Assembly (NCBI GenBank): GCA_016169945.1
Contig: JADLSH010000389.1
Coordinates: 62,001 to 126,000, forward strand
Reading direction: 5' to 3'
Source of the DNA: Trachythela sp. YZ-2020
Lineage: Eukaryota; Cnidaria; Anthozoa; Malacalcyonacea; Clavulariidae
Length of the DNA: 64,000 nt
The position numbers were made by a program, and so were the translations under genes. Below are positions 24,201-36,700 of the stretch, piece by piece (the stretch's first letter is position 1; each line of letters begins with the position of its first letter). The notes beneath the pieces are model-generated. The model was not told the origin of the DNA. It searched no databases and worked only from the letters and a program-made list of their open reading frames with translations.

Positions 24201-25311
24201 TGTCAGAAGCAGCTTGTCTTAGTAAGCGATGTCAGATGCAGCTTGTCTTAGTAAGCGATGTCAGATGCAGCTTGTCTTAGTAAGCGATATCAGATGCAGC
24301 TTGTCTTAGCAAGCGATGTCAGAAGCAGCTTGTCTTGGTAAGCGATGTCAGATGCAGCTTGTCTTAGTAAGCGATGTCAGATGCAGCTTGTCTTAGTAAG
24401 CGTCTGATGGCGGAAATATGAATGACAGCGTGGTATATTTATATATTTAGTTGTTTAATCGATACCCCTTAAATAATAATATTTTTTAATCATCTGTGAA
24501 TGCAGGTAAATAATACCGGTACTATAAATATGAAGTATACCCAGCTACTGAGAAACGCAGTAAATTTTATTTCAAACACAACTACACAAGCCGTAATACA
24601 ATGGGATCTAAACAATTATACATTCACTACATTAGTATCAGACCTTTGCCGTTTAAACTTGGGTCAAATCCGAGGGTTCTTGCAGCACTAGTAAATGTCA
24701 GACTGTGATGCACTGCTTAGCAGGAAATTCCTTTTCTCCTAGGAATGACTTGCAACGCAAGTGGCTATTTATCTACTGGGAATTGTTCTTGGAATTGATT
24801 CATGCATTGCCATTTTCCTGGCAATTCATAAGCTGTACTACAATTTACTGATTAGAGGTAATTTTTCATATTAGAGGATAACCTGTAGTATTATGTAAGA
24901 GGTAATTATTAAATTAGGTAGTTGTTCATGTTTAAATATGGGTAGATATGGTCGTACACCAAATGTAGAGACAGGTCTTTAATAATAATTAATTTAAGGT
25001 CAAGATGACGTCAAGATGACCTTTTTCAATAACATAGCATTTGATGTCACTTCTGTGTCAACAGTTTTGCCTAATATCGCCCAATGTCACCTAATATCCC
25101 CCAGTGACGGCCAATATTTCCCAATATCGCAGAATCTCGCCTAAGATAGCCCACTATCGCCTAAAATTTTAGAAATGTTCTCCATTATGGCTTGATGTTG
25201 CTTAATATCGCAATTAATCGCGGCTGTATTGGGGCCCAGTATAGGCCTTAAGCTACTACGTTTGAGATTCAATATTATCAGGGTGAAAAGGGATGGAAAG
25301 TATACTCACTA
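18241..25311. repeat. Tandem segmental duplication, unit 3
   Basis: Third direct copy, enlarged by a longer satellite: flank A to 19814, satellite 19815-24402, flank B to 25311. It shares a 4-bp duplication (GAATTAATTCC at about 18441) with unit 4 that units 1 and 2 lack, suggesting units 3 and 4 are the closest pair. Confidence 0.9.
19815..24402 (+). repeat. 29-bp satellite array 3 (~158 monomers)
   Basis: Same monomer as the other arrays. It contains an internal duplication: the rare variants GATACAAC (20961 and 22758) and GCAATTG (21948 and 23745) each recur 1,797 bp apart, equal to 62 monomers less one base. Confidence 0.97.
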
Positions 25312-25341
25312 ACAGTAAGTGGAGCGGCGTCTGAAGCGGGA
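25309..25341 (-). CDS. Duplicated mucin tail exon nearest the gene body (unit 4)
   Basis: First tail exon met by a transcript leaving the long exon: the intron would run from 33729 to 25342 (8.4 kb). Minus strand reads a TTTTTCTTTCAG acceptor, SRFRRRSTYC, TAG. The basic cluster fits the inner face of the membrane after the helix at 33795-33730. Alternatively the long exon is not spliced and ends 17 codons further on at 33676, which would give the tail VSILSIPFHPDNIESQT. Confidence 0.5.
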   Translation of the reverse strand, partial: SRFRRRSTYC

Positions 25342-26877
25342 CTGAAAGAAAAATGTAGAGCTTGTTTTGAAGAGGTGTTGTTGGGCTGTCGTTTTGAAGA
25401 CCAGAAACTCCCAGAAAGTTGGACAAAGTAGAATGGGAATGGTCTGTGAAGTTAACCCCGATCCAATGGCGCGTCAGCGCCGTTCCAGGCAATAACCCGG
25501 GGGAGAATATGAATTAATTCCGCAAGGCTATTTTTACTATTTACACCAGGGGAAAAAGCAAGGCTAGCGAAGTTAAAAGTCCATCAATTATCGCAGGCGC
25601 ATGGGTGATGGGTGGTCAAACAAAGTACGAACTATGAACGAACTATATCTTAAAGTATGATAGTGAGATTTTGATTTTAATCTCTAGTGTATTATGCAAG
25701 ACTCGACAACAGCAAGGTAAAGTCTGTTAACCTTTGAAACATGTCTTGCAGCAAAATTGTAAGAAGGGTTGCGACATATTTTGCATGGTGCACAATACCG
25801 TGTGAAGAGGATAAGGAGCTATTACACTGTATGCGTGCGTACTGCATTGTTTAAGTCAAGCCCATTTTCCACGTCAACTGTGTCGTAATGTATTAAAGTG
25901 TTTTATTTTGTGTTAAACCATTAGTGCTTCTCTAGAGCTTTTAAAGCAAAAAAATACAACAATTTGCGATATGATATGGCTGGAGTAATACTCAAACGAC
26001 TATAAAGAATTGAATTAGTGTTTCAGCCTCCCAGCCTGCATCACCATTCTCGGCGTTGATACCAAAAAGAAATGATATAGAGGCGTGCTTAGTTATTTTA
26101 ATTGATATGAATGCAGTCATCATATTGCGTGCAGTTAATGCTGTGCCATTATTATAGTACTTAAGTCATCAGGTATATTCGTGTTTGCTTTCAAGTGCTA
26201 TGAATACGTAATTGTTCATATATTTTGTGCATTGTTGTATTCTTCGAAAAGTTAAATCCTCACTTTTTGGACTATAGATAACTGTGGCCTTTTTCGTCTA
26301 TTTCAATTGACTCGGCGTAATTCTAGAAATATAAATAATAACAATCATGAGCATAAAACAAATAATATATATTTCATGATAATGTTGTATAGTTGTATTG
26401 GTATCCCGTTTATATTTCCTGCTTTGGCAGGAGGATTACATGGATGTTGTTTTTGCGGAAATTAGATTTTTAAAGCGTGCTTTGCTGAATTATTGCATGC
26501 AAAAATGTACACTAAACAGTCACAATATTACAAAATTATCCAGTCCTTGACAATATATCTAAACATGGGCCATGGCGGTGAATGATATTTAGAAATGGTT
26601 AACGAAATTTTACAAACTGCAAACTTATACTGGCGTGCTCATGGCAAATAACATTTTATATATTCATAATCTTGATAACTGTAGCAATCTAAAAATTATT
26701 AAATCAATAGGAATTAACAAGTTTACGAGAACGGAGCAAAATAATGCTGAATACATTGATTGCATGATAATACCGCCAAAAATGGATCTATTGATCTTAC
26801 TAATGTCATTTTGGTATATTTCGTTGCTATTCTTATGAGGATTATACATACACGAAATTAACTTTGTTATTTGATTT

Positions 26878-29800
26878 AGTAAGCGATGTCAGATGCAGCT
26901 TGTCTTAGTAAGCGATATCAGATGCAGCTTGTCTTAGTAAGCGATATCAGATGCAGCTTGTCTTAGTAAGCGATGTCAGATGCAGCTTGTCTTGGTAAGC
27001 GATGTCAGATGCAGCTTGTCTTTGTAAGCGATATCAGATGCAGCTTGTCTTAGTAAGCGATATCAGATGCAGCTTGTCTTAGTAAGCGATGTCAGATGCA
27101 GCTTGTCTTAGTAAGCGATGTCAGATGCAGCTTGTCTTAGTAAGCGATGTCAGATGCAGCTTGTCTTAGTAAGCGATATCAGATGCAGCTTGTCTTAGTA
27201 AGCGATATCAGATGCAGCTTGTCTTAGTAAGCGATGTCAGATGCAGCTTGTCTTAGTAAGCGATGTCAGATGCAGCTTGTCTTAGTAAGCGATGTCAGAT
27301 GCAGCTTGTCTTAGTAAGCGATGTCAGATGAAACTTGTCTTAGTAAGCGATATCAGATGCAGCTTGTCTTAGTAAGCGATGTCAGATGCAGCTTGTCTTA
27401 GTAAGCGATGTCAGATGCAGCTTGTCTTAGTAAGCGATGTCAGATGCAGCTTGTCTTAGTAAGCGATATCAGATGCAGCTTGTCTTAGTAAGCGATATCA
27501 GATGCAGCTTGTCTTAGTAAGCGATGTCAGATGCAGCTTGTCTTAGTAAGCGATGTCAGATGCAGCTTGTCTTAGTAAGCGATGTCAGATGCAGCTTGTC
27601 TTAGTAAGCGATGTCAGATGCAGCTTGTCTTAGTAAACGATATCAGATGCAGCTTGTCTTAGTAAGCGATGTCAGATGCAGCTTGTCTTAGTAAGCGATG
27701 TCAGATGCAGCTTGTCTTAGTAAGCGATGTCAGATGCAGCTTGTCTTAGTAAGCGATGTCAGATGCAGCTTGTCTTAGTAAGCGATGTCAGATGCAGCTT
27801 GTCTTAGTAAGCGATGTCAGATGCAGCTTGTCTTAGTAAGCGATGTCAGATGCAGCTTGTCTTAGTAAGCGATGTCAGATGCAGCTTGTCTTAGTAAGCG
27901 ATGTCAGATGCAGCTTGTCTTAGTAAGCGATGTCAGATGCAGCTTGTCTTAGTAAGCGATGTCAGATGCAGCTTGTCTTAGTAAGCGATGTCAGATGCAG
28001 CTTGTCTTAGTAAGCGATGTCAGATGCAGCTTGTCTTAGTAAGCGATATCAGATGCAGCTTGTCTTAGTAAGCGATGTCAGATGCAGCTTGTCTTAGTAA
28101 GCGATGTCAGATGCAGCTTGTCTTAGTAAGCGATGTCAGATGCAGCTTGTCTTAGTAAGCGATGTCAGATGCAGCTTGTCTTAGTAAGCGATGTCAGATG
28201 CAGCTTGTCTTAGTAAGCGATGTCAGATGCAGCTTGTCTTAGTAAGCGATGTCAGATGCAGCTTGTCTTAGTAAGCGATGTCAGATGCAGCTTGTCTTAG
28301 TAAGCGATGTCAGATGCAGCTTGTCTTAGTAAGCGATGTCAGATGCAGCTTGTCTTAGTAAGCGATATCAGATGCAGCTTGTCTTAGTAAGCGATATCAG
28401 ATGCAGCTTGTCTTAGTAAGCGATATCAGATGCAGCTTGTCTTAGTAAGCGATATCAGATGCAGCTTGTCTTAGTAAGCGATATCAGATGCAGCTTGTCT
28501 TAGTAAGCGATATCAGATGCAGCTTGTCTTAGTAAGCGATGTCAGATGCAGCTTGTCTTAGTAAGCGATATCAGATGCAGCTTGTCTTAGTAAGCGATAT
28601 CAGATGCAGCTTGTCTTAGTAAGCGATGTCAGATGCAGCTTGTCTTAGTAAGCGATGTCAGATGCAGCTTGTCTTAGTAAGCGATATCAGATGCAGCTTG
28701 TCTTAGTAAGCGATGTCAGATGCAGCTTGTCTTAGTAAGCGATATCAGATGCAGCTTGTCTTAGTAAGCGATATCAGATGCAGCTTGTCTTAGTAAGCGA
28801 TGTCAGATGCAGCTTGTCTTAGTAAGCGATGTCAGATGCAGCTTGTCTTAGTAAGCGATATCAGATGCAGCTTGTCTTAGTAAGCGATATCAGATGCAGC
28901 TTGTCTTAGTAAGCGATGTCAGATGCAGCTTGTCTTAGTAAGCGATATCAGATGCAGCTTGTCTTAGTAAGCGATGTCAGATGCAAGCTTGTCTTAGTAA
29001 GCGATGTCAGATGCAGCTTGTCTTAGTAAGCGATATCAGATGCAGCTTGTCTTAGTAAGCGATGTCAGATGCAGCTTGTCTTAGTAAGCGATGTCAGATG
29101 CAGCTTGTCTTAGTAAGCGATATCAGATGCAGCTTGTCTTAGTAAGCGATGTCAGATGCAGCTTGTCTTAGTAAGCGATGTCAGATGCAGCTTGTCTTAG
29201 TAAGCGATATCAGATGCAGCTTGTCTTAGTAAGCGATGTCAGATGCAGCTTGTCTTAGTAAGCGATGTCAGATGCAGCTTGTCTTAGTAAGCGATATCAG
29301 ATGCAGCTTGTCTTAGTAAGCGATGTCAGATGCAGCTTGTCTTAGTAAGCGATGTCAGATGCAGCTTGTCTTAGTAAGCGATGTCAGATGCAGCTTGTCT
29401 TAGTAAGCGATATCAGATGCAGCTTGTCTTAGTAAGCGATGTCAGATGCAGCTTGTCTTAGTAAGCGATGTCAGATGCAGCTTGTCTTAGTAAGCGATGT
29501 CAGATGCAGCTTGTCTTAGTAAGCGATATCAGATGCAGCTTGTCTTAGTAAGCGATGTCAGATGCAGCTTGTCTTAGTAAGCGATGTCAGATGCAGCTTG
29601 TCTTAGTAAGCGATGTCAGATGCAGCTTGTCTTAGTAAGCGATATCAGATGCAGCTTGTCTTAGTAAGCGATGTCAGATGCAGCTTGTCTTAGTAAGCGA
29701 TGTCAGATGCAGCTTGTCTTAGTAAGCGATATCAGATGCAGCTTGTCTTAGTAAGCGATGTCAGATGCAGCTTGTCTTAGTAAGCGATGTCAGATGCAGC

Positions 29801-31551
29801 TTGTCTTAGTAAGCGATGTCAGATGCAGCTTGTCTTAGTAAGCGATGTCAGATGCAGCTTGTCTTAGTAAGCGATGTCAGATGCAGCTTGTCTTAGTAAG
29901 CGATGTCAGATGCAGCTTGTCTTAGTAAGCGATGTCAGATGCAGCTTGTCTTAGTAAGCGATGTCAGATGCAGCTTGTCTTAGTAAGCGATGTCAGATGC
30001 AGCTTGTCTTAGTAAGCGATATCAGATGCAGCTTGTCTTAGTAAGCGATATCAGATGCAGCTTGTCTTAGTAAAGCGATGTCAGATGCAGCTTGTCTTAG
30101 TAAGCGATGTCAGATGCAGCTTGTCTTAGTAAGCGATGTCAGATGCAGCTTGTCTTAGTAAACGATGTCAGATGCAGCTTGTCTTAGTAAGCGATGTCAG
30201 ATGCAGCTTGTCTTAGTAAGCGATGTCAGATGCAGCTTGTCTTAGTAAGCGATGTCAGATGCAGCTTGTCTTAGTAAGCGATATCAGATGCAGCTTGTCT
30301 TAGTAAGCGATATCAGATGCAGCTTGTCTTAGTAAGCGATGTCAGATGCAGCTTGTCTTAGTAAGCGATATCAGATGCAGCTTGTCTTAGTAAGCGATGT
30401 CAGATGCAGCTTGTCTTAGTAAGCGATGTCAGATGCAGCTTGTCTTAGTAAGCGATGTCAGATGCAGCTTGTCTTAGTAAGCGATGTCAGATGCAGCTTG
30501 TCTTAGTAAGCGATGTCAGATGCAGCTTGTCTTAGTAAGCGATGTCAGATGCAGCTTGTCTTAGTAAGCGATGTCAGATGCAGCTTGTCTTAGTAAGCGA
30601 TATCAGATGCAGCTTGTCTTAGTAAGCGATGTCAGATGCAGCTTGTCTTAGTAAGCGATGTCAGATGCAGCTTGTCTTAGTAAGCGATGTCAGATGCAGC
30701 TTGTCTTAGTAAGCGATGTCAGATGCAGCTTGTCTTAGTAAGCGATGTCAGATGCAGCTTGTCTTAGTAAGCGATATCAGATGCAGCTTGTCTTAGTAAG
30801 CGATGTCAGATGCAGCTTGTCTTAGTAAGCGATGTCAGATGCAGCTTGTCTTAGTAAGCGATGTCAGATGGAGCTTGTCTTAGTAAGCGATGTCAGATGC
30901 AGCTTGTCTTAGTAAGCGATATCAGATGCAGCTTGTCTTAGTAAGCGATGTCAGAAGCAGCTTGTCTTAGTAAGCGATGTCAGATGCAGCTTGTCTTAGT
31001 AAGCGATGTCAGATGCAGCTTGTCTTAGTAAGCGATGTCAGATGCAGCTTGTCTTAGTAAGCGATGTCAGATGCAGCTTGTCTTAGTAAGCGATGTCAGA
31101 TGCAGCTTGTCTTAGTAAGCGATATCAGATGCAGTTTGTCTTAGTAAGCGATATCAGATGCAGCTTGTCTTAGTAAGCGATATCAGATGCAGCTTGTCTT
31201 AGTAAGCGATGTCAGATGCAGCTTGTCTTAGTAAGTGATATCAGATGCAGCTTGTCTTAGTAAGCGATATCAGATGCAGCTTGTCTTAGTAAGCGATGTC
31301 AGATGCAGCTTGTCTTAGTAAGCGATGTCAGATACAACTTGTCTTAGTAAGCGATGTCAGAAGCAGCTTGTCTTAGTAAGCGATGTCAGAAGCAGCTTGT
31401 CTTAGTAAGCGATGTCAGATGCAGCTTGTCTTACTAAGCGATATCAGATGCAGCTTGTCTTAGTAAGCGATGTCAGATGCAGCTTGTCTTAGTATCTTAG
31501 TAAGCGATATCAGATGCAGCTTGTCTTAGTAAGCGATATCAGATGCAGCTT
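26878..31551 (+). repeat. 29-bp satellite array 4 (~161 monomers)
   Basis: Same monomer and same starting order of variants as arrays 1-3. The middle (27660-28360 and 29700-30900) is unusually uniform GATGTC type, implying recent local expansion. Single-base indels at about 28985 and 30073, and a partial monomer at about 31492, interrupt the period. Confidence 0.97.
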
Positions 31552-32824
31552 ACTCAGCGTTCTCGCCGCGCCCATGCATTGTACATGTATTCGCATTTCG
31601 CAGGCGGAAAGTTGTTTAATTCAGCCAGTTAAGGAGCAGCCAATCAGTGCCGTGACATTGCCTCTTTAGTACCTAGTGATTAATTCCATATACTAAAATC
31701 ACTAGTCTTCAAATGTGTTGCGGCGTAACAGTAATTTCGCTCCACGCATGATATTTGCCCTCCCCCCTCCATGGCAAATTCTCAGCCAACTGAGAACTTT
31801 TTCCTCCCCAAAGAAATTTGCCTCGCATCTTTAATTCAATATTAATATCTCGTCAGATTACGAGGCTATCATTCACTCTTAGTAAGGTTGAGTGGAGGTA
31901 CGATTGGAAGTAAAATTAGTTCTACCTCGTCATTATCGAATAAAGCAGGGCAACTACTCTGTGAATGAACAGAAAAAAAGAATGCCATTGTACCAAACTC
32001 AATTATGGATTGAGTCAATTTACATGTATGATTAAGGCCATCAAAACCGAGCAAGACCATCAAAACACTTCCGGTGCTTGGTGGAGGGAAACTATGCATA
32101 CTTTTCGAGTGATAAGATAAAATAATCACAATGCTATTTTTGAAACCCCAGAAGAGAAATGGAAGATGTGATATGTGCCGCTATTCGTAAAATAATTCAC
32201 TGTCAATTTAACATATATGCACGTTTTCCATTTGCAATCTGTTTGTCGGCTGATAAAAGGTTTCGAAAATTGACCAAGGATTACAATATCGAGATCAAAA
32301 TCAACTTTCTGTTGCCTAGTGCATACGTTGTTTCACATCATATACAGCATAAGACCACTTTATGTAATTCTTACCGCAATGCCATTATTTGATTTTGAAA
32401 AGGGTTTATCGCCATCGAAAGAGTAGAGATCATAGTCCAAATCGAAGCTGTTTCTTCGATTTTCTAAATACCTAACCCATCCTCCTCTGCGTCTAATAAC
32501 AATAATCTGTAAGAAAAAAATTAGGTATCGTTAGGTGTCCGAAAGTCGGTAGTTAAGGGTATGTCAAAAATACATTTGAAAACATTACAGAACTACTGAT
32601 CTAGTAATTTGTACTGGATAGTGCATCTGCCACACATAAATGAAGCCAATAACAACAACTGGGAATTTTCTGCGCGTGCGCCAGTTTAGCCACAGTTGGG
32701 ACGCTCGTGGTTTCCTTGTATTAAGAATTTTTTTAATCTTGATATAATATGCATTTTGTTACTTGTTTAAAATGTGTTTCAATTGAGTTTTAAATCTATA
32801 TATCGATAATAAGACGTAAGAGGC
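31552..32824. other. Unit-4-specific intron block
   Basis: Single-copy sequence between satellite and flank B, absent from the other three units. I recognise no gene. The minus-strand frame at 32129-31869 and the plus-strand frame at 32159-32392 match nothing I know. It lies within the presumed last intron of the mucin gene. Confidence 0.6.
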
Positions 32825-33485
32825 CGATGGCGGAAATATGAATGACAGCGTGGTATATTTATATATTTAGTTGTTTAATCGATACCCCTTAAATAATAAT
32901 ATTTTTTAATCATCTGTGAATGCAGGTAAATAATACCGGTACTATAAATATGAAGTATACCCAGCTACTGAGAAACGCAGTAAATTTTATTTCAAACACA
33001 ACTACACAAGCCGTAATACAATGGGATCTAAACAATTATACATTCACTACATTAGTATCAGACCTTTGCCGTTTAAACTTGGGTCAAATCCGAGGGTTCT
33101 TGCAGCACTAGTAAATGTCAGACTGTGATGCACTGCTTAGCAGGAAATTCCTTTTCTCCTAGGAATGACTTGCAACGCAAGTGGCTATTTATCTACTGGG
33201 AATTGTTCTTGGAATTGATTCATGCATTGCCATTTTCCTGGCAATTCATAAGCTGTACTACAATTTACTGATTAGAGGTAATTTTTCATATTAGAGGATA
33301 ACCTGTAGTATTATGTAAGAGGTAATTATTAAATTAGGTAGTTGTTCATGTTTAAATATGGGTAGATATGGTCGTACACCAAATGTAGAGACAGGTCTTT
33401 AATAATAATTAATTTAAGGTCAAGATGACGTCAAGATGACCTTTTTCAATAACATAGCATTTGATGTCACTTCTGTGTCAACAGT

Positions 33486-33585
33486 TTTGCCTAATATCGC
33501 CCAATGTCACCTAATATCCCCCAGTGACGGCCAATATTTCCCAATATCGCAGAATCTCGCCTAAGATAGCCCACTATCGCCTAAA
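33486..33585. repeat. Degenerate short tandem repeat in flank B
   Basis: Loose repeats of a CCTAATATCGCCCA-like motif (CCTAATATC, CCAATGTCACC, CCAATATCGC, CCTAAGATAGCC). The same stretch is present in each duplicated unit at about 12843-12945, 18000-18100 and 25070-25165. Confidence 0.6.
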
Positions 33586-33723
33586 ATTTTAGAAATGTTC
33601 TCCATTATGGCTTGATGTTGCTTAATATCGCAATTAATCGCGGCTGTATTGGGGCCCAGTATAGGCCTTAAGCTACTACGTTTGAGATTCAATATTATCA
33701 GGGTGAAAAGGGATGGAAAGTAT

Positions 33724-33729
33724 ACTCAC
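33724..33729 (-). other. Splice donor at the end of the long mucin exon
   Basis: The minus strand reads TTA then GTGAGT, falling exactly on a codon boundary 51 nt before the read-through stop at 33678-33676. It closely matches the metazoan donor consensus and lies directly after the membrane helix. Confidence 0.6.
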
Positions 33730-36700
33730 TAATACTGAAACCAAAACCAGAAGGAAAAACACGACAGCCAGACAAACAACCAAAACAATCTCCCAAGTAT
33801 CTAATCCATCCTCATTTTTCAACACGCTCTTTTCTGCAACAGTGAAACTTAGAATTTTGAACGGCGTCGATCCATTGTCTATTGCGTCAGCAATTGGTTC
33901 TTGAATTTCTTGAATTGTCGGCGTCGCTTCAGTTGAATTGAATATCACATCAATGTTTGCAACAATACTTCCAGGAAAAAAAAAATTAATGATAATACCA
34001 ATAAAGCCTCGTTTATTTTGATATAATGGAATCAAGAATATAAGAAATCTTTTATTCATGTTTCGAAACGCCCCACTGTTAGGGTTCTGTAGATCAGAGG
34101 TGAAGGGTTCATCAATTGTTATAACAATTACATAAAAAACAGCCCCATTTGGTGGGGTCAGCTGAGTTGTTGCAGAAGTTCCTGGTGCAGTAGTTGTTGT
34201 GTTTCCTCCGGGAAGTGGTGTTGTGGTGTTTCCAGCGGGAGGTGATGTTGTTGTGTTTCCAGTTGAAGGTGATGTTGCTGTGTTTTCTGATGGAGGTGGT
34301 GTTGTTCTGTTTCCTGTTCCAGGTGATGTTGTAGTGTTTCCTGCGGGAGGTGGCGTTGTTGTGTTTCCTGTTGGAGATGATGTTGTTGTGTTTGCTGCGT
34401 TGGGTGATTTTGTTGTGATTCCGGCGGAATGTGGTGTTGTTGTGTTTCCTGTTGGAGGTGATATTGTTGTGTTTCCTGCGGGATGTGATGCTGTACTGCT
34501 TCCTGCTGGAGGTAATGTTGTTGTGTTTCCTCCGAGAGGTGGCGTTGTTGCGTTTCCTGTTGGAGGTGATATTGTGGTGTTTGCTACAAGAGGTGGTGTT
34601 GTTGCGTTTCCTGCTGGAGGTGATGTTGTTGTATTTCCTGCGGGAGGTGATGTTGTTATGTTTAGCGCGTTAGGTGATTTTGTTGTGTTTCCTGCGGGAG
34701 GTGATGTTGTTGTATTTCCTGCGGGATGAGATGCTGTACTGCTTCCTGCTGGAGGTAATGTTGTTGTGTTTCCTCCGGGAGGTGGCGTTGTTGTGTTTCC
34801 TGTTGGAGGTAATATTGTGGTGTTTGCTACAAGAGGTGGTGTTGTTGTGTTTCCTGTTGGAGGTGATGTTGTTGTGTTTGCTGTGGGAGGTGATATTGTT
34901 GCGTTTCCTGCTGGAGGTGATGTTGTTGTATTTCCTGCGGCAGGTGATGTTGTTATGTTTAGTGCGTTAGGTGATGTTGTTGTATTTCCTGCGGGATGTG
35001 ATGCTGTACTGCTTCCTGATGGAGGTAATGTTGTTGTGTTTCCTCCGGGAGGTGGCGTTGTTGTGTTTCCTGTTGGAGGTGATATTGTGGTGTTTGCTAC
35101 AAGAGGTGGTGTTGTTGTGTTTCCTGTTGGAGGTGATGTTGTTGTATTTCCTGAGGGAGGTGATGTTGTTATGTTTAGTGCGTTAGGTGATTTTGTTGTG
35201 TTTCCTGCGGGAGGTGATGTTGTTGTGTTTCTTCCGGGAGGTGACGTTGTTGTGTTTCCTGTTGGAGGTGATATTGTGGTGTTTGCTACGAGAGGTGATG
35301 TTGTTGTGTTTCCTGTTGGAGGTGATGTTGTTGTGGTTACGGCGGGAGGTGTTGTTGTGTTTCTTGCGGGAGGTGATGTTGTTGTGTTTCCTGCTGGAGC
35401 TGAAGTTGTTGTGTTTCCTGAGGGGGGTCGAGTTGTTGTGTTTACTGCCGGAGGTGATGTTGTTGTGTTTCCTGCGGGAGGTGATGTTGTTTTGTTTCCT
35501 CCGGGAGGTGACGTTGTTGTGTTTCCTGTTGGAGGTGATATTGTGGTGTTTGCTACGAGAGGTGATGTTGTTGTGTTTCCTGTTGGAGGTGCTGATGTTG
35601 TGGTTACGGGGGTAGGTGTTGTTGTGTTTCTTGCGGGAGGTGATGTTGTTGTGTTTCCTGCTGGAGCTGAAGTTGTTGTGTTTCCTGAGGGGGGTCGAGT
35701 TGTTGTGTTTACTGCCGGAGGTGATGTTGTTTTGTTTCCTCCAGGAGGTGATGTTGTTGTATTTCCTGCGGGAGGTGCTGATGTTGAGGTTACGGCGGGA
35801 GGTGTTGTTGTGTTTCCTGCAGGAGGTGATGTTGTTGTATTTCCTGCGGGAGGTGCTGATGTTGTGGTTGCGGCGGGAGGTGTGGTTGTGTTTCTTGCGG
35901 GAGGTGTGGTTGTGTTTCTTGCGGGAGGTGATGTTGTTGTGTTTCCTGCTGGAGCTGAAGTTGTTGTATTTCCTGCGAGGGGTCGAGTTGTTGTGTTTAC
36001 TGCCGGAGGTGATGTTGTTGTGTTTCCTGCGGGAGGTGGTGTTGTTGTGTTTCCTATGGGACGTGGTGTTGTTGTGTTTCCTGCGGGACGTGGTGTTGTT
36101 GTGTTTCCTGCGTTACGTGGTGTTGTTGCGACTGTGAAACTTACAATATTAAAAGGAGTAGACCCATTATCCTTTGCTTCAGTAATTGGTTTTTGAATTT
36201 CTTGGATTGTCGGCGTCGCCTCAGTAGAATTGAATTTCACATCAATATCTGCAACAATACTTCCATTAGAAAATGAAATAATGATGACACCAATAAAGCC
36301 ACCCTTATTTTGATATAATGGAATTAAGAATATAAGAAATCTTGCACTCATGTTTCGAAACGCCCCACTGCTAGCGTTCTGTAGATCAGGGGTGAAGGAT
36401 TCATCAATTGTTATAACAACTGCGTATGAAACAACCTGTCCTTGTGGGGATAGCGGAGTTGTTGCAGAAGTTGCTAGTGTAGTTGCTGTAGTGCTTCCTG
36501 CCGGAAGTGGTGTTGTAGTATTGTCTGGGGGAGGTGCTGTTGTAGTGTTCCCTCCGGGAGGTTCTGCTGTTGTGGTTGCTGCAGGCGTTGAAATTGTTGT
36601 GCTTACTGCAGGAGGTGATGTTGTTGTATTTCCTGCGGGAGGTGCTGATGTTGTGGTTACGGCGGGAGGTGTTGTTGTGTTTCCTGCAGGAGGTGATGTT

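Larger units (their letters stand above)
25312..33731. repeat. Segmental duplication, unit 4 (abuts the long mucin exon)
   Basis: Flank A to 26877, satellite 26878-31551, then a 1.27-kb block (31552-32824) not present in units 1-3, then flank B (32825-33731) leading directly into the mucin exon. Units 1-3 join the satellite straight to flank B at GCGTCTGATGGCGG, so this unit probably keeps the original arrangement. Confidence 0.9.

Noticed and set aside
8139..33111. Small frames repeated in each duplicated unit (MYWYPVYISC..., MQVNNTGTIN..., MPGTALTRHW...)
   Set aside because: They recur only because the units are near-identical copies. None matches a family. The MPGTALTRHW frame runs through the intron acceptor into the tail exon in the same phase, so only its last codons are credible.
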